Of a stretch of 64,000 bases of DNA, positions 17,403 to 26,113 are shown one piece after another. This stretch comes from Thermoplasmata archaeon. Its GTDB lineage: Archaea > Thermoplasmatota > Thermoplasmata > Thermoplasmatales > Thermoplasmataceae. Under the pieces are notes generated by a model. That model was not told the origin of the DNA, did no database searches, and saw only the letters and a program-made list of their open reading frames with translations. The position numbers and the translations under genes are program-made. Positions within the stretch are counted from its first letter, which is position 1. The number at the start of each line of letters is the position of its first letter. The DNA lies in contig JAJZXU010000024.1 in NCBI GenBank assembly GCA_021806235.1, positions 1 to 64,000 on the forward strand, given 5' to 3'.

Positions 17403-19314
17403 CCCCCTTTATTATTTCAACAGCTTTCCTTATCTCATCAACCGATGCTTCATTTTCCAGTGTGCTCACATCTCCCGGTAACTGATCCAGATACACGGCC
17501 TTTATTACCCTGCGCATTATTTTTCCGGATCTGGTTTTCGGTACAGCACTTACTATATGTATTTCCTCAGGAACCATTATCGGTCCAAGATTATTCTTTA
17601 TTCTTTTTTTAATGTCCTCTATCAGTTCAGGTGATTTATCATAACCATCTTTTAATGTTGCAAAGGCTATTATGGTATCACCCTTTATCGTGTCAGGTTT
17701 GCCGAATACTGCAGCTTCTGCTATTTCCTTCATTGATACCAGGCCATCCTCTACCTCCATTGTCCCTATTCTGTGTCCGGCTACCTTTAAAACCTCATCA
17801 GCTCTGCCAAGTAACCAGTAGTAGCCATCATTATCCTTTATTGCATAATCTCCCATGAAATACTTATTTTTAAACTTTGAAAAGTATGTTTCTATATATC
17901 TCTTATCATCGCCATTGACGGTCAGCATTAATCCCGGCCACGGTCTTTTAATAACTATGTACCCCTTTTCACCGGGTTTTACATTATTTCCATTTTCATC
18001 AAAGACCGCTGGTTCTATTCCAGGCAATGGGAACGTGGCGGAACCTGGCTTTAAATCCGGTATGCCCAGATTTAATGATGGTGATACTGTAAATCCACCA
18101 GTTTCGGTCTGCCAGTATGTATCTATTATAGGGCATTTATTCTTCCCTATTACCTCATAATACCAGTGCCATGCTGCAGGATTTATCGGTTCACCAACAG
18201 TACCCAGGGTTTTTAATGATGATAGGTCATGGCCTTTTGGGTATTTCTCGCCATATTTCATCAATAACCTTATTGCTGTAGGTGATGTGTGTAGTATATT
18301 AACGCCGTATTTTTCTATTATATCCCACATTCTATCTGGTTTCGGATGGTCTATTGCACCCTCATACATTATTGATGTTAATCCCAGTAATAACGGTGCA
18401 AATACTATATAGCTATGACCTGTTATCCACCCAATATCGGCAGCACACCACCACCTATCCTCATCCTTTGGATCAAAAGCCCATTTTAATGTGTTGGCAA
18501 TCCATACGGGATAACCGCCATTGCCATGCAAAATACCCTTAGGTTTTCCGGTTGTCCCGGATGTATATAATATAAACAGCGGGTCATTTGAATCCAGTTC
18601 CTCCGGTTTAACATAACCCTCTTCTATTATATCATCGTAGTAATAATCACGGTCCTGTTCCATATTGATTTTATTGTTTGCATTCTTTACTACAATTACA
18701 TTGTCAACACCCCTGCTTAAATCTATGGCCTTATCCACTAGATTCTTTAATTCTATTATCTTTCCCTTCCTGTAACCTCCATCGGCGGTTATTACAGTTT
18801 TTGAATTCGAATCATTAATTCTCTGTGCCAGTGCTTCCTCACCGAAACCCGAGAATACCACATTGAATACAGCACCTATTCTTGCACATGCCAGCATTGC
18901 TATTGGGGTTTCCAGTATCATAGGCATATATATTGTTACCTTATCCCCCCTTTTTATTCCTAAATTTAACAATCCCCTGGCAAATGCATTGACCCTTCTA
19001 TACAGGCCATAATATGTTACCATTTTCTCATCGCCCTTCTCGGAGACCCATATAAAAGCTACCTTATTCCTTTTCTCAGTTTTTATGTATCTGTCCAGGC
19101 AGTTATAAGACATATTTGTTTTTCCATTTATAAACCATTTATAAAAAGGTTTTTTGGAATCATCAAGAACCTTATCAAAGGGTTTAAACCAGTCTATTAT
19201 TTTAGCCTTCTCATTCCAGAATCCATCCATATCAGTTAAGGACCTGTTATATTCCTCAAAATATTTACTCATATGGACTTTGTATTTTTCATCCATCGGT
19301 AACGTTTCTACCAT
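17395..19314 (-). CDS. acsA: Acetyl-CoA synthetase (AMP-forming)
   Basis: Activates acetate to acetyl-CoA through acetyl-AMP. The ATP motif TSGTTGKPKG is at 251-260, DTYWQTETGG near 400, the hinge region GRADEVLKVAGHRIGTMEVED near 500, and the C-terminal SGK with the catalytic Lys at 598. The 639-aa length is normal. The 3' end overlaps the transporter gene by 8 bp, so uptake and activation of acetate form one unit. A TATA-like AAATATAAATTAG lies just upstream, suggesting a leaderless promoter. Confidence 0.95.
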   Translation of the reverse strand: MVETLPMDEKYKVHMSKYFEEYNRSLTDMDGFWNEKAKIIDWFKPFDKVLDDSKKPFYKWFINGKTNMSYNCLDRYIKTEKRNKVAFIWVSEKGDEKMVTYYGLYRRVNAFARGLLNLGIKRGDKVTIYMPMILETPIAMLACARIGAVFNVVFSGFGEEALAQRINDSNSKTVITADGGYRKGKIIELKNLVDKAIDLSRGVDNVIVVKNANNKINMEQDRDYYYDDIIEEGYVKPEELDSNDPLFILYTSGTTGKPKGILHGNGGYPVWIANTLKWAFDPKDEDRWWCAADIGWITGHSYIVFAPLLLGLTSIMYEGAIDHPKPDRMWDIIEKYGVNILHTSPTAIRLLMKYGEKYPKGHDLSSLKTLGTVGEPINPAAWHWYYEVIGKNKCPIIDTYWQTETGGFTVSPSLNLGIPDLKPGSATFPLPGIEPAVFDENGNNVKPGEKGYIVIKRPWPGLMLTVNGDDKRYIETYFSKFKNKYFMGDYAIKDNDGYYWLLGRADEVLKVAGHRIGTMEVEDGLVSMKEIAEAAVFGKPDTIKGDTIIAFATLKDGYDKSPELIEDIKKRIKNNLGPIMVPEEIHIVSAVPKTRSGKIMRRVIKAVYLDQLPGDVSTLENEASVDEIRKAVEIIKGGD

Positions 19315-19386
19315 ATATAAATATAAAACTAATTTATATTTAAACCTTTATACGGCTAAATATAAAAAAATACGTCAATTGCCTAA

Positions 19387-20262
19387 TTATTTTTTTAATT
19401 TTTCAACCAGTTCGGGAACTATTGAAAATAAATCTCCGACAATGCCGTAATCACACTCCTCAAATATTGGTGCGTTTTTATCCTTATTTATTGCTATTAT
19501 GGTTTTTGCATTTCTTATTCCAGCTAAGTGCTGTATTTGTCCTGATATGCCCAGAGCTATGTATAGATCAGGCTTTACCTTTTTACCTGATAAACCTACC
19601 TGTTTATCCTCAGGCAACCATTTATAGTCAAGGCATACAGGTCTTGATCCGGCTATTTCACCATGCAGTGCATCAACCAGTGGCATAATCTTTTCTATAT
19701 TCTCCTTACTTCCGAGTCCACGGCCTATTGAAACTATTATTTTTGCCTTGGTTATATCGTTTCCGCTCGCACTTTTTTGTTTTTCACTTAAAATTTTGTA
19801 TTTACTACTATTTAATTTTACCTCTATTAAATTTGATTTTTTGTCGATTTTTTTTGTCTCGAATATACCGGGTGAAATGGTGAATATTTTAAAACCTGTT
19901 TCCTCCTCAAGCACAGTTTTGCCACCATAAAAAAATCTCTTTGTTACAATCTTATCGTTCTTTTCAAATGAAAATATTTCCGGCATGCATTTTTCGTTCA
20001 GTTTATCTGATATTATTCCTGCTATCTGCCTTCCAAGATTTGTTGAGGAAATAATGATATAATCATATTTATTTTTATTATACATTTCAAGCAAATATTC
20101 CGATAGATTATCTGAAAAACCATTGCTGTATTTATAAACGCTGTCCGCACCGTAATCTATAACACTGTCATTACATATTACATCAATATCCATCTTTTTA
20201 TAAAAATATGATATTATTTCTCCTGCATTATCTCCGTTATCTGAAAATACCAGGCATTTCAT
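19387..20262 (-). CDS. etfA: Electron transfer flavoprotein alpha subunit
   Basis: The FAD-binding C-terminal domain is clear: GRGLGSKENI, then GSRPVCLDYKWLP, GLSGKKVKPDLYIALGISG, QHLAGIRNAKTIIAINKD and a final VGDLFSIVPEL. With EtfB it passes electrons from acyl-CoA or other dehydrogenases to a quinone-linked acceptor. The start overlaps the end of etfB by 4 bp. Length (291 aa) is near normal. Confidence 0.92.
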   Translation of the reverse strand: MKCLVFSDNGDNAGEIISYFYKKMDIDVICNDSVIDYGADSVYKYSNGFSDNLSEYLLEMYNKNKYDYIIISSTNLGRQIAGIISDKLNEKCMPEIFSFEKNDKIVTKRFFYGGKTVLEEETGFKIFTISPGIFETKKIDKKSNLIEVKLNSSKYKILSEKQKSASGNDITKAKIIVSIGRGLGSKENIEKIMPLVDALHGEIAGSRPVCLDYKWLPEDKQVGLSGKKVKPDLYIALGISGQIQHLAGIRNAKTIIAINKDKNAPIFEECDYGIVGDLFSIVPELVEKLKK

Positions 20263-20990
20263 TTTACCACCCTTAATATTTTTGCTATTTCATCTATGCC
20301 ATTATTATCCTCATATACAATTTTCTTTCTTTTATTTTCAGGAGCCTTATTCGATAATGTTTTATCGTCATCCTCATATTTTATATCTGCGTCCTCAATA
20401 TTTATATTCTTCTTGCCTGCGGCCATTATTTTCATCACATTTGGCAATCTCGGTTCATTAATCTCCTGTGCAACCGATATAATTGCCGGTAGTGGCGATT
20501 CCATTATAATATCCTTATTTTCAGATTCCGTGGTAACATCCACATTGCCGTTATTAATTTCTATTTTTATTGCATTGCTCAATAAACTCACATTTAATTC
20601 AGATGCTAACAATCCCTGTAATAATCCGGAGTATGAATCGGATGATTGGTTGCCCAGAATAATTAAATCATTTTTAACTGTTTTAATTTTATCTGACAGA
20701 ACCTTTGATGTTATAAGTGGATCGGATTTTTCATATCCCTTTATAATATAGCCATCATCAACACCCATTGCATATGCCTCTTTCATCGAGGATGTTGCCT
20801 TTTCGGTTCCAAATATTATTCCGGTTACATTTCCACCATACTTCTCTTTTAACTGAACTGCTGCCTCTATGGCATTTTTGCTCAAAATATCTGTTTTTAA
20901 TGGTAAATTCTCTGTCATTGCCTCATTACTGTCATTTAATTTTATCTGGTCCATGTCCACTGTCTGTTTAATAAGAACTATTATGTCCAT
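20259..20990 (-). CDS. etfB: Electron transfer flavoprotein beta subunit
   Basis: N-terminal VLIKQTVD strand, DKNAIEAAVQLKEKYGG-type adenine nucleotide alpha-hydrolase-like fold, and the PAIISVAQEINEPRLPNVMKIMAAGKK segment diagnostic of EtfB/FixA (the EtfB signature region). First gene of an etfBA pair; the cognate dehydrogenase and the ETF:quinone oxidoreductase are not in this window. Confidence 0.92.
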   Translation of the reverse strand: MDIIVLIKQTVDMDQIKLNDSNEAMTENLPLKTDILSKNAIEAAVQLKEKYGGNVTGIIFGTEKATSSMKEAYAMGVDDGYIIKGYEKSDPLITSKVLSDKIKTVKNDLIILGNQSSDSYSGLLQGLLASELNVSLLSNAIKIEINNGNVDVTTESENKDIIMESPLPAIISVAQEINEPRLPNVMKIMAAGKKNINIEDADIKYEDDDKTLSNKAPENKRKKIVYEDNNGIDEIAKILRVVK

Positions 20991-21308
20991 AAATGGTAAT
21001 GACTGAAATAATATTTAATTTTTTTATTGGAAAATTACCAATGTACTTTTATATTGCCATTAGCTGTGAATCGTATTATTTACGGGAGCAGTATATGAGC
21101 GGAAAAAAGTTTAGAAGGGAATGAAATTAATCACGTTTAATTATGCCCTAGATTGGGCTTAATATCCACATCTTTCTACTGAAATTATATGCCCCTGTAC
21201 AAACACGATATTAATCCTATTTTACATTGGTAGGAAAGCTATTTTTATTGCCTGATATATAATAGCATCTGAAATGTTAAATTACCAGTAATTTACAGCA
21301 TTTTTATC
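20991..21308. other. Non-coding spacer with an inverted repeat pair
   Basis: No gene seen. TACCAATGTA at 21036-21045 and its exact inverse TACATTGGTA at 21223-21232 could be the ends of a ~200-bp MITE-like element, but no target duplication is obvious. Confidence 0.3.
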
Positions 21309-21383
21309 AAAAAATGTATTTTATGTAACTATACCCACATAAAATTATTAAAAACATGTAAATATACATACACATATTTATAA
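21309..21383 (+). repeat. 75-bp direct repeat, upstream copy; promoter of the DUF4143 ATPase
   Basis: About 69 of 75 bases match 22678-22752. It contains the palindrome ATGTAAATATACAT and a TATA element (CATATTTATAAG) ending about 20 nt before the ATPase ATG at 21403, so this copy carries the gene's promoter. The palindrome just upstream of TATA could bind a regulator. Confidence 0.75.
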
Positions 21384-21402
21384 GAGTATATTATTATAGA
21401 TT

Positions 21403-22665
21403 ATGGATGAACAGATAATAAGGGAAATTATAATAAATCAAAAAGATGAATCAAAAGAAATGTTAAAGGGCGTAATAAAAAGGCAAATTCCCGATTTATC
21501 AGTATATATAAAAAATCCAAATATATTAACAGTTATGGGAATAAGAAGATGTGGCAAATCAACACTTGCACTCTGTCTGGTAAATACTATTAAGGCAGCA
21601 TATGTTAATTTTGATGATGAAAGGCTTATTAATATAACATCAGATGATTTGAATACATTGCTGGAAATTATATACTCTGTTTATGGCAACGTTGATGTTT
21701 TTTTATTTGATGAAATTGAAAATATAAAAGGCTGGGAATTATTTATAAGAAGACTGCGAAATACCAAAAAAATAATATTAACAGGCAGCAATTCAAACCT
21801 ATTATCAGGAGAGTTGTCAACACATCTAACCGGCAGGCATATCGATTTTATACTGTTTCCATTCTCTTTTTCAGAATTCCTTGAATATAATTCATTTGAG
21901 ATTAAAAACTATTATTCAACTTTTGATAGGGGATTAATTTTAAAGTATTTCAATGATTATACCGGTACAGGCGGTTTTCCAGAGAGTATAATAATAGATA
22001 AAAAAATGGTTATATCAATTTATAATGATATAATCCAGAAGGATATAATAAATAGATATAAAATAAGGAAAATAAACGATTTCAAAAATTTATCAAGATA
22101 TATAATTTCAAATTATTCAAATGAATTTTCATATTCTAAACTTGGAAACTATTTTGATATAGATATTCACACAGTGATTAAGTACGTTAATTACCTTGAA
22201 AATTCCTATCTTATATTTATAATACACAAATTTTCATTCAAGGTAAAGGAACAATATAAAACATCATTTAAAATATATTTAATAGATACATCAGTACCTG
22301 ATTTAAACGGATTTTTACCAACAAAATCCTCAGGAAATAGAATAGAAAATATTGTTTTTATAGAATTATTAAGAAGAAGGAGTAATAATTTTAATAATAT
22401 GGAAATATTTTATTATAAAAATAATAATTATGAAGTTGACTTTTTATTATATGAAAATAATACTGTGAAACAATTAATAAACGTTACGTATGTTTCTGAC
22501 TACGAAAGCGTAAATAGAAGGGAAATTAATTCACTGTTAAATGCCGGAAAAGAACTGAACTGCAGTAATTTAATTTTAATAACAATGAATCTGGATAAAA
22601 TTATAGAAATGGATAATTTCAAAATAATTGCAATACCTGTATGGAAATGGCTATTATCTGAATAA
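21403..22665 (+). CDS. AAA_14/DUF4143 ATPase
   Basis: P-loop ATPase (Walker A GIRRCGKST, 46-54; Walker B LFDEIEN near 100) joined to a DUF4143 C-terminal domain with a winged-helix part and a nuclease-fold-like region (ENIVFIELLRR, then EVDFLL). Members of this large prokaryotic family have no settled role and often vary between strains. Full length at 420 aa. Codons are strongly AT-rich. The gene lies between two 75-bp direct repeats. A broken relative sits at 37774-38513. Confidence 0.85.
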   Translation: MDEQIIREIIINQKDESKEMLKGVIKRQIPDLSVYIKNPNILTVMGIRRCGKSTLALCLVNTIKAAYVNFDDERLINITSDDLNTLLEIIYSVYGNVDVFLFDEIENIKGWELFIRRLRNTKKIILTGSNSNLLSGELSTHLTGRHIDFILFPFSFSEFLEYNSFEIKNYYSTFDRGLILKYFNDYTGTGGFPESIIIDKKMVISIYNDIIQKDIINRYKIRKINDFKNLSRYIISNYSNEFSYSKLGNYFDIDIHTVIKYVNYLENSYLIFIIHKFSFKVKEQYKTSFKIYLIDTSVPDLNGFLPTKSSGNRIENIVFIELLRRRSNNFNNMEIFYYKNNNYEVDFLLYENNTVKQLINVTYVSDYESVNRREINSLLNAGKELNCSNLILITMNLDKIIEMDNFKIIAIPVWKWLLSE

Positions 22666-22677
22666 TTTATTTTTATT

Positions 22678-22752
22678 AAAAAATATATTTTATGTAACTA
22701 TACTTACATAAAATTATTAAAAGTATGTAAATATACATACACACATTTATAA
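22678..22752 (+). repeat. 75-bp direct repeat, downstream copy
   Basis: Matches 21309-21383 with six differences, starts 13 bp after the ATPase stop, and keeps the ATGTAAATATACAT palindrome and a TTTATAA box. It ends at the 3' end of the leftward MFS gene, so a transcript from it would run antisense into that gene. Confidence 0.75.
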
Positions 22753-22754
22753 CA

Positions 22755-23966
22755 TTACAGCAATTCTGGATATAATTCGTTTAGTTTTTCCATATTTGTT
22801 TTAAAACTATTTATTACCCTATTTATTTCCAGCGACAGTATTATTGTTATAATTCCAACCGTTGCAATTATATAGGGAAAATAAATGAACCCTGATAAAA
22901 ATCCAAAAATAACGGCCATTAGGGGTGTTGAACCCGCGCTGAATAACGCCCCTACAGAATTGAATCTACCCGTTATGCTATTCGGTACAGAATTCAAAAC
23001 CATGGATGTTATTTTTATATTGATAAATGCTATAATTAACCCCATAAAAAATGTAAAGACAAAATCCATTATCGGTATTCTGTTTATTGCTATAAATATG
23101 AACATCAACCCTGTTATAAAAATATATATCCCCATAATTTTGAGGCTATCATTTGTTTTTTTAACATTTTTATTTACTGCCAGTATACCACCTAAAATCA
23201 TGCCTGCAGGAAATCCCGCAATAAACAGTGTATAATATATTGGTGCCGCTTTCATTATTATATATATTAATCCAGAAGCAAATACATCAAGTGCAACAAA
23301 AACACCATTTAATACCATTGCAAAAATAAGAAATGGGTATATAGTTTTCATCATTTTAAAAACATGTTTAAACGAGGCTCTTTCATTTTTCTGATACATG
23401 CCCTTTACATTGTATTTCAGTGATAATAATAGACCGGCGAAAGATATAATAATTAAAAATAAAACAAAATAATTATAATTTATATATATAAAAATACCAC
23501 CTGACAGTATACCTGCTAATTCTGATATGCCTGAAGCACCCTGGTCCATCGATATGGCCCTATCCATATCACTATTATTTACTATTTCCTTTGTTATTGC
23601 ATGGAAATTATCATAGACGACCCACGAAATAAGTGCTGCAAAGAAATCTACAATATATATTATTAAAAGGGAACTGCTGGTGAATAATATGGCATATGTA
23701 ATTATCATTAATATATTTATTATTATAAATAATTTAAATCTGTTATACTTATCTATCATATGACCTTCCGGCAATACAATTATTAAATATCCCATTAAAG
23801 AAAATGCCGGCACTAGACTTACCAGTAAAATTGAATGGTAATTATATATAATTTCCCACATAAAATATACATAAAAAGCCATAGAGCTATATCTTGATAT
23901 ATTTCTCGATATTAAATACCTGAAATAATTATTCCACCGGGTTTCATATAAATCATTTTTTGACAT
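22755..23966 (-). CDS. MFS transporter
   Basis: About 12 hydrophobic segments over 403 aa, with the loop 2-3 motif replaced by PEGHMIDKYNR (position of the usual G-x-x-x-D-R-x-G-R). The overall pattern resembles drug-efflux MFS proteins (MFS_1/MFS_3). The substrate is unknown. Divergent from the winged-helix gene at 24017 with only about 50 bp between starts; a GTGAT ribosome site lies 7 nt before the ATG. The regulator probably controls it. Confidence 0.8.
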   Translation of the reverse strand: MSKNDLYETRWNNYFRYLISRNISRYSSMAFYVYFMWEIIYNYHSILLVSLVPAFSLMGYLIIVLPEGHMIDKYNRFKLFIIINILMIITYAILFTSSSLLIIYIVDFFAALISWVVYDNFHAITKEIVNNSDMDRAISMDQGASGISELAGILSGGIFIYINYNYFVLFLIIISFAGLLLSLKYNVKGMYQKNERASFKHVFKMMKTIYPFLIFAMVLNGVFVALDVFASGLIYIIMKAAPIYYTLFIAGFPAGMILGGILAVNKNVKKTNDSLKIMGIYIFITGLMFIFIAINRIPIMDFVFTFFMGLIIAFINIKITSMVLNSVPNSITGRFNSVGALFSAGSTPLMAVIFGFLSGFIYFPYIIATVGIITIILSLEINRVINSFKTNMEKLNELYPELL

Positions 23967-24016
23967 ATAAATATCACTTATACGTACATTTATATTTTAT
24001 ATATAAATTTGTTGGC

Positions 24017-24616
24017 ATGGAAAATAAATATGATATATTTATGGCTGCTTTCAGGAATTTAACAAAACTTAAAATTATCACCTTACTGACAAATCACGAT
24101 AAGATGACAGTAACACAGATGTCAAAATATATAAAAACAACCAGGTCAAATATATACCAGAATATATCAGAATTGTTAAAAAATAATATTGTTCTGGAAC
24201 CGGAAATAAGGGTAAAAAAGAATTATGTGGAGAAATATTATAGATTAAATAACGATTTTTTTGATTTCGACGAATTTGCACTGGAAAAAGAAATAACAAA
24301 ATTAAGCAATGAGGATTTTAGAAACCTGTTAAAATCATTCTTTCTAGCACAATCGATGAATTTAAACATAATCGCAGAGGAAATTGATGGCCTTGATGAT
24401 AGGGATATAAACAAATTAAAAACAATTGAGTCAATGGATAAAATGATGACATCTTATGGGGCTGTGTCTGATAAATTTTCAACAGAATTAATAAAGGTTT
24501 ATAAAGAATTTATCAAAAAATATGATGAAGAGAACAAAGTCCATAAAAAAGAGCATGAAGATGAATTAAATATTTTTCTATTTTTAATATTTCCGAATAT
24601 AAAATATCTCGTTTAA
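24017..24616 (+). CDS. Winged-helix transcription regulator (ArsR/MarR-like)
   Basis: Residues about 12-85 form a winged HTH (NLTKLKIITLL, MTVTQMSKYIKTTRSNIYQNISELLKN). The rest is an acidic, helical sensor or dimer domain. The frame is open from 23960, but ATG 24017 gives a normal N terminus (MENKYDIF) and lies about 26 nt after a TATA stretch, so the upstream 19 residues are probably not translated. It is likely the local regulator of the MFS gene beside it. Confidence 0.8.
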   Translation: MENKYDIFMAAFRNLTKLKIITLLTNHDKMTVTQMSKYIKTTRSNIYQNISELLKNNIVLEPEIRVKKNYVEKYYRLNNDFFDFDEFALEKEITKLSNEDFRNLLKSFFLAQSMNLNIIAEEIDGLDDRDINKLKTIESMDKMMTSYGAVSDKFSTELIKVYKEFIKKYDEENKVHKKEHEDELNIFLFLIFPNIKYLV

Positions 24617-24631
24617 TTTTTTATTGCAATG

Positions 24632-26113
24632 TTATTCCCAGTTATAGCTTTCAATGCTTTCCCCAAAAATTTTTTTATACAGATCCTCACCGTAGCTGGT
24701 TTTTAATGGAAAGCCCGGTATAATCCTGAATGTGTGCTCACCATTTTCCATTCTCTCTGCCGTTAAAAACACCGCATCCTTATCATTTAAAAATCTGGCC
24801 GCCAGTTCATACATATGGGTTACGATAAAAATCTTTATATTTTTTTCAAGCAAAGCATTGATGATATCTCCGGCTATTTCAGATCCTTCCCTGACATTTG
24901 TTGCCGAGAACGATTCATTGAAAAATATGGTAGAATTGCTACTTATATGTTCTACTATACCATTCATCCTCTTTAATTCCTCATCGAATTTACCTATATC
25001 CATGTTATTGTCTTCCTCTCTCTTGAAATGTGTAAATATTTCTGTGTGTATGCCGGAAGTAAAACTGCTGGCAGGAACAAACATGCCTGATTGCATCATA
25101 AGTAATGCCTCACCAGTACTTCTCAGAAACGTTGATTTTCCTCCCCTGTTTGTACCGGTTATAATATAGAGTTTTCCATTTTTATTAAGGTCATTTGTTA
25201 CAATTTTATCATTTAATATTAAAGATAATGACATATCATATAAACCTGAAAATAATAATGTGTTTTCAGATGGCACCGGGAAGCATATATCATAATTATT
25301 CTCCCTGATCTTATCATAAAGATTTAAACAGCCTATATAAAATGCCAGTTCATTTTTTAAGGACTCAAAAAAGTTTATTACATTACCCGTTGCCTCTTTC
25401 ATAACCTCTGATATCCTGAGTATGCCACGTTTCCTTATATCATTTAATTCCTGTGCACCGTTGATATCCCTCTCCGGTAATGTAAAAACATAATGTTTAT
25501 TGAAAATATCATGCAAATCGTGTTTTCTGTTATTCTTATGCAACATATAATTCATGCCCTCATTCCCAGTACCGAGGGCCGCACTCATATATACACCATT
25601 TTTGAATGATAAATTGTCAAGATGAATTTTTACCATATTCAGGTAATCATCATTAAATTCATTTTTAATCATGGAAAACAGTGATTTAAATCCTGCGGAA
25701 TGAAAATTTCCGGCCTGTCCGGTAATACTTCTTAATTTATCCATGGTATCTATAAATATATTCAATACATCAATGGATTCATCTATAATCAATTCCTTAC
25801 TGGCATCATTATACCAGAAATACCTTTTCCTTGCAAAGGTTATAGAGTTTACTACAATACTGTAGAGCTCCCTTACTGTGGACTCATTACCCATGCAATC
25901 CTTTAGCACATCCTGCCTGTATAATAATGTTTCCTTTTCGTCCTCATAATTTAAAATTGTTTTCATGGCAATGTCAAATAGAAATTTATCGCCAGCTGCC
26001 ATTGCAGTGAATATATTATTTAATCCAAAGTCCTTTATTAATTCATCACTATTCCACGGCAGGTCTATTTTATTATTGAAATTTTTATCCCTGTACATTA
26101 AAAATACCTTCAT
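24632..26113 (-). CDS. MutS-like ATPase (second of a tandem pair)
   Basis: C-terminal MutS ATPase domain with Walker A TGTNRGGKST at 319-328, a FFNESFSATN Walker-B-like segment and the following ITHMYEL-like helix (VTHMYELA). Before it comes only a helical lever/clamp-like region; the mismatch-binding domain I (F-x-E) is absent. At 493 aa it is shorter than MutS1 (about 800). It overlaps its paralogue upstream by 4 bp (ATGA), so the two are made together and probably form a heterodimer. A role in mismatch repair cannot be assumed. Confidence 0.8.
   Translation of the reverse strand: MKVFLMYRDKNFNNKIDLPWNSDELIKDFGLNNIFTAMAAGDKFLFDIAMKTILNYEDEKETLLYRQDVLKDCMGNESTVRELYSIVVNSITFARKRYFWYNDASKELIIDESIDVLNIFIDTMDKLRSITGQAGNFHSAGFKSLFSMIKNEFNDDYLNMVKIHLDNLSFKNGVYMSAALGTGNEGMNYMLHKNNRKHDLHDIFNKHYVFTLPERDINGAQELNDIRKRGILRISEVMKEATGNVINFFESLKNELAFYIGCLNLYDKIRENNYDICFPVPSENTLLFSGLYDMSLSLILNDKIVTNDLNKNGKLYIITGTNRGGKSTFLRSTGEALLMMQSGMFVPASSFTSGIHTEIFTHFKREEDNNMDIGKFDEELKRMNGIVEHISSNSTIFFNESFSATNVREGSEIAGDIINALLEKNIKIFIVTHMYELAARFLNDKDAVFLTAERMENGEHTFRIIPGFPLKTSYGEDLYKKIFGESIESYNWE

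Noticed and set aside
20991-21402. Replication origin
   Set aside because: No cluster of origin-recognition-box repeats and no orc1/cdc6 gene beside it; the palindromes fit promoter or MITE ends better.
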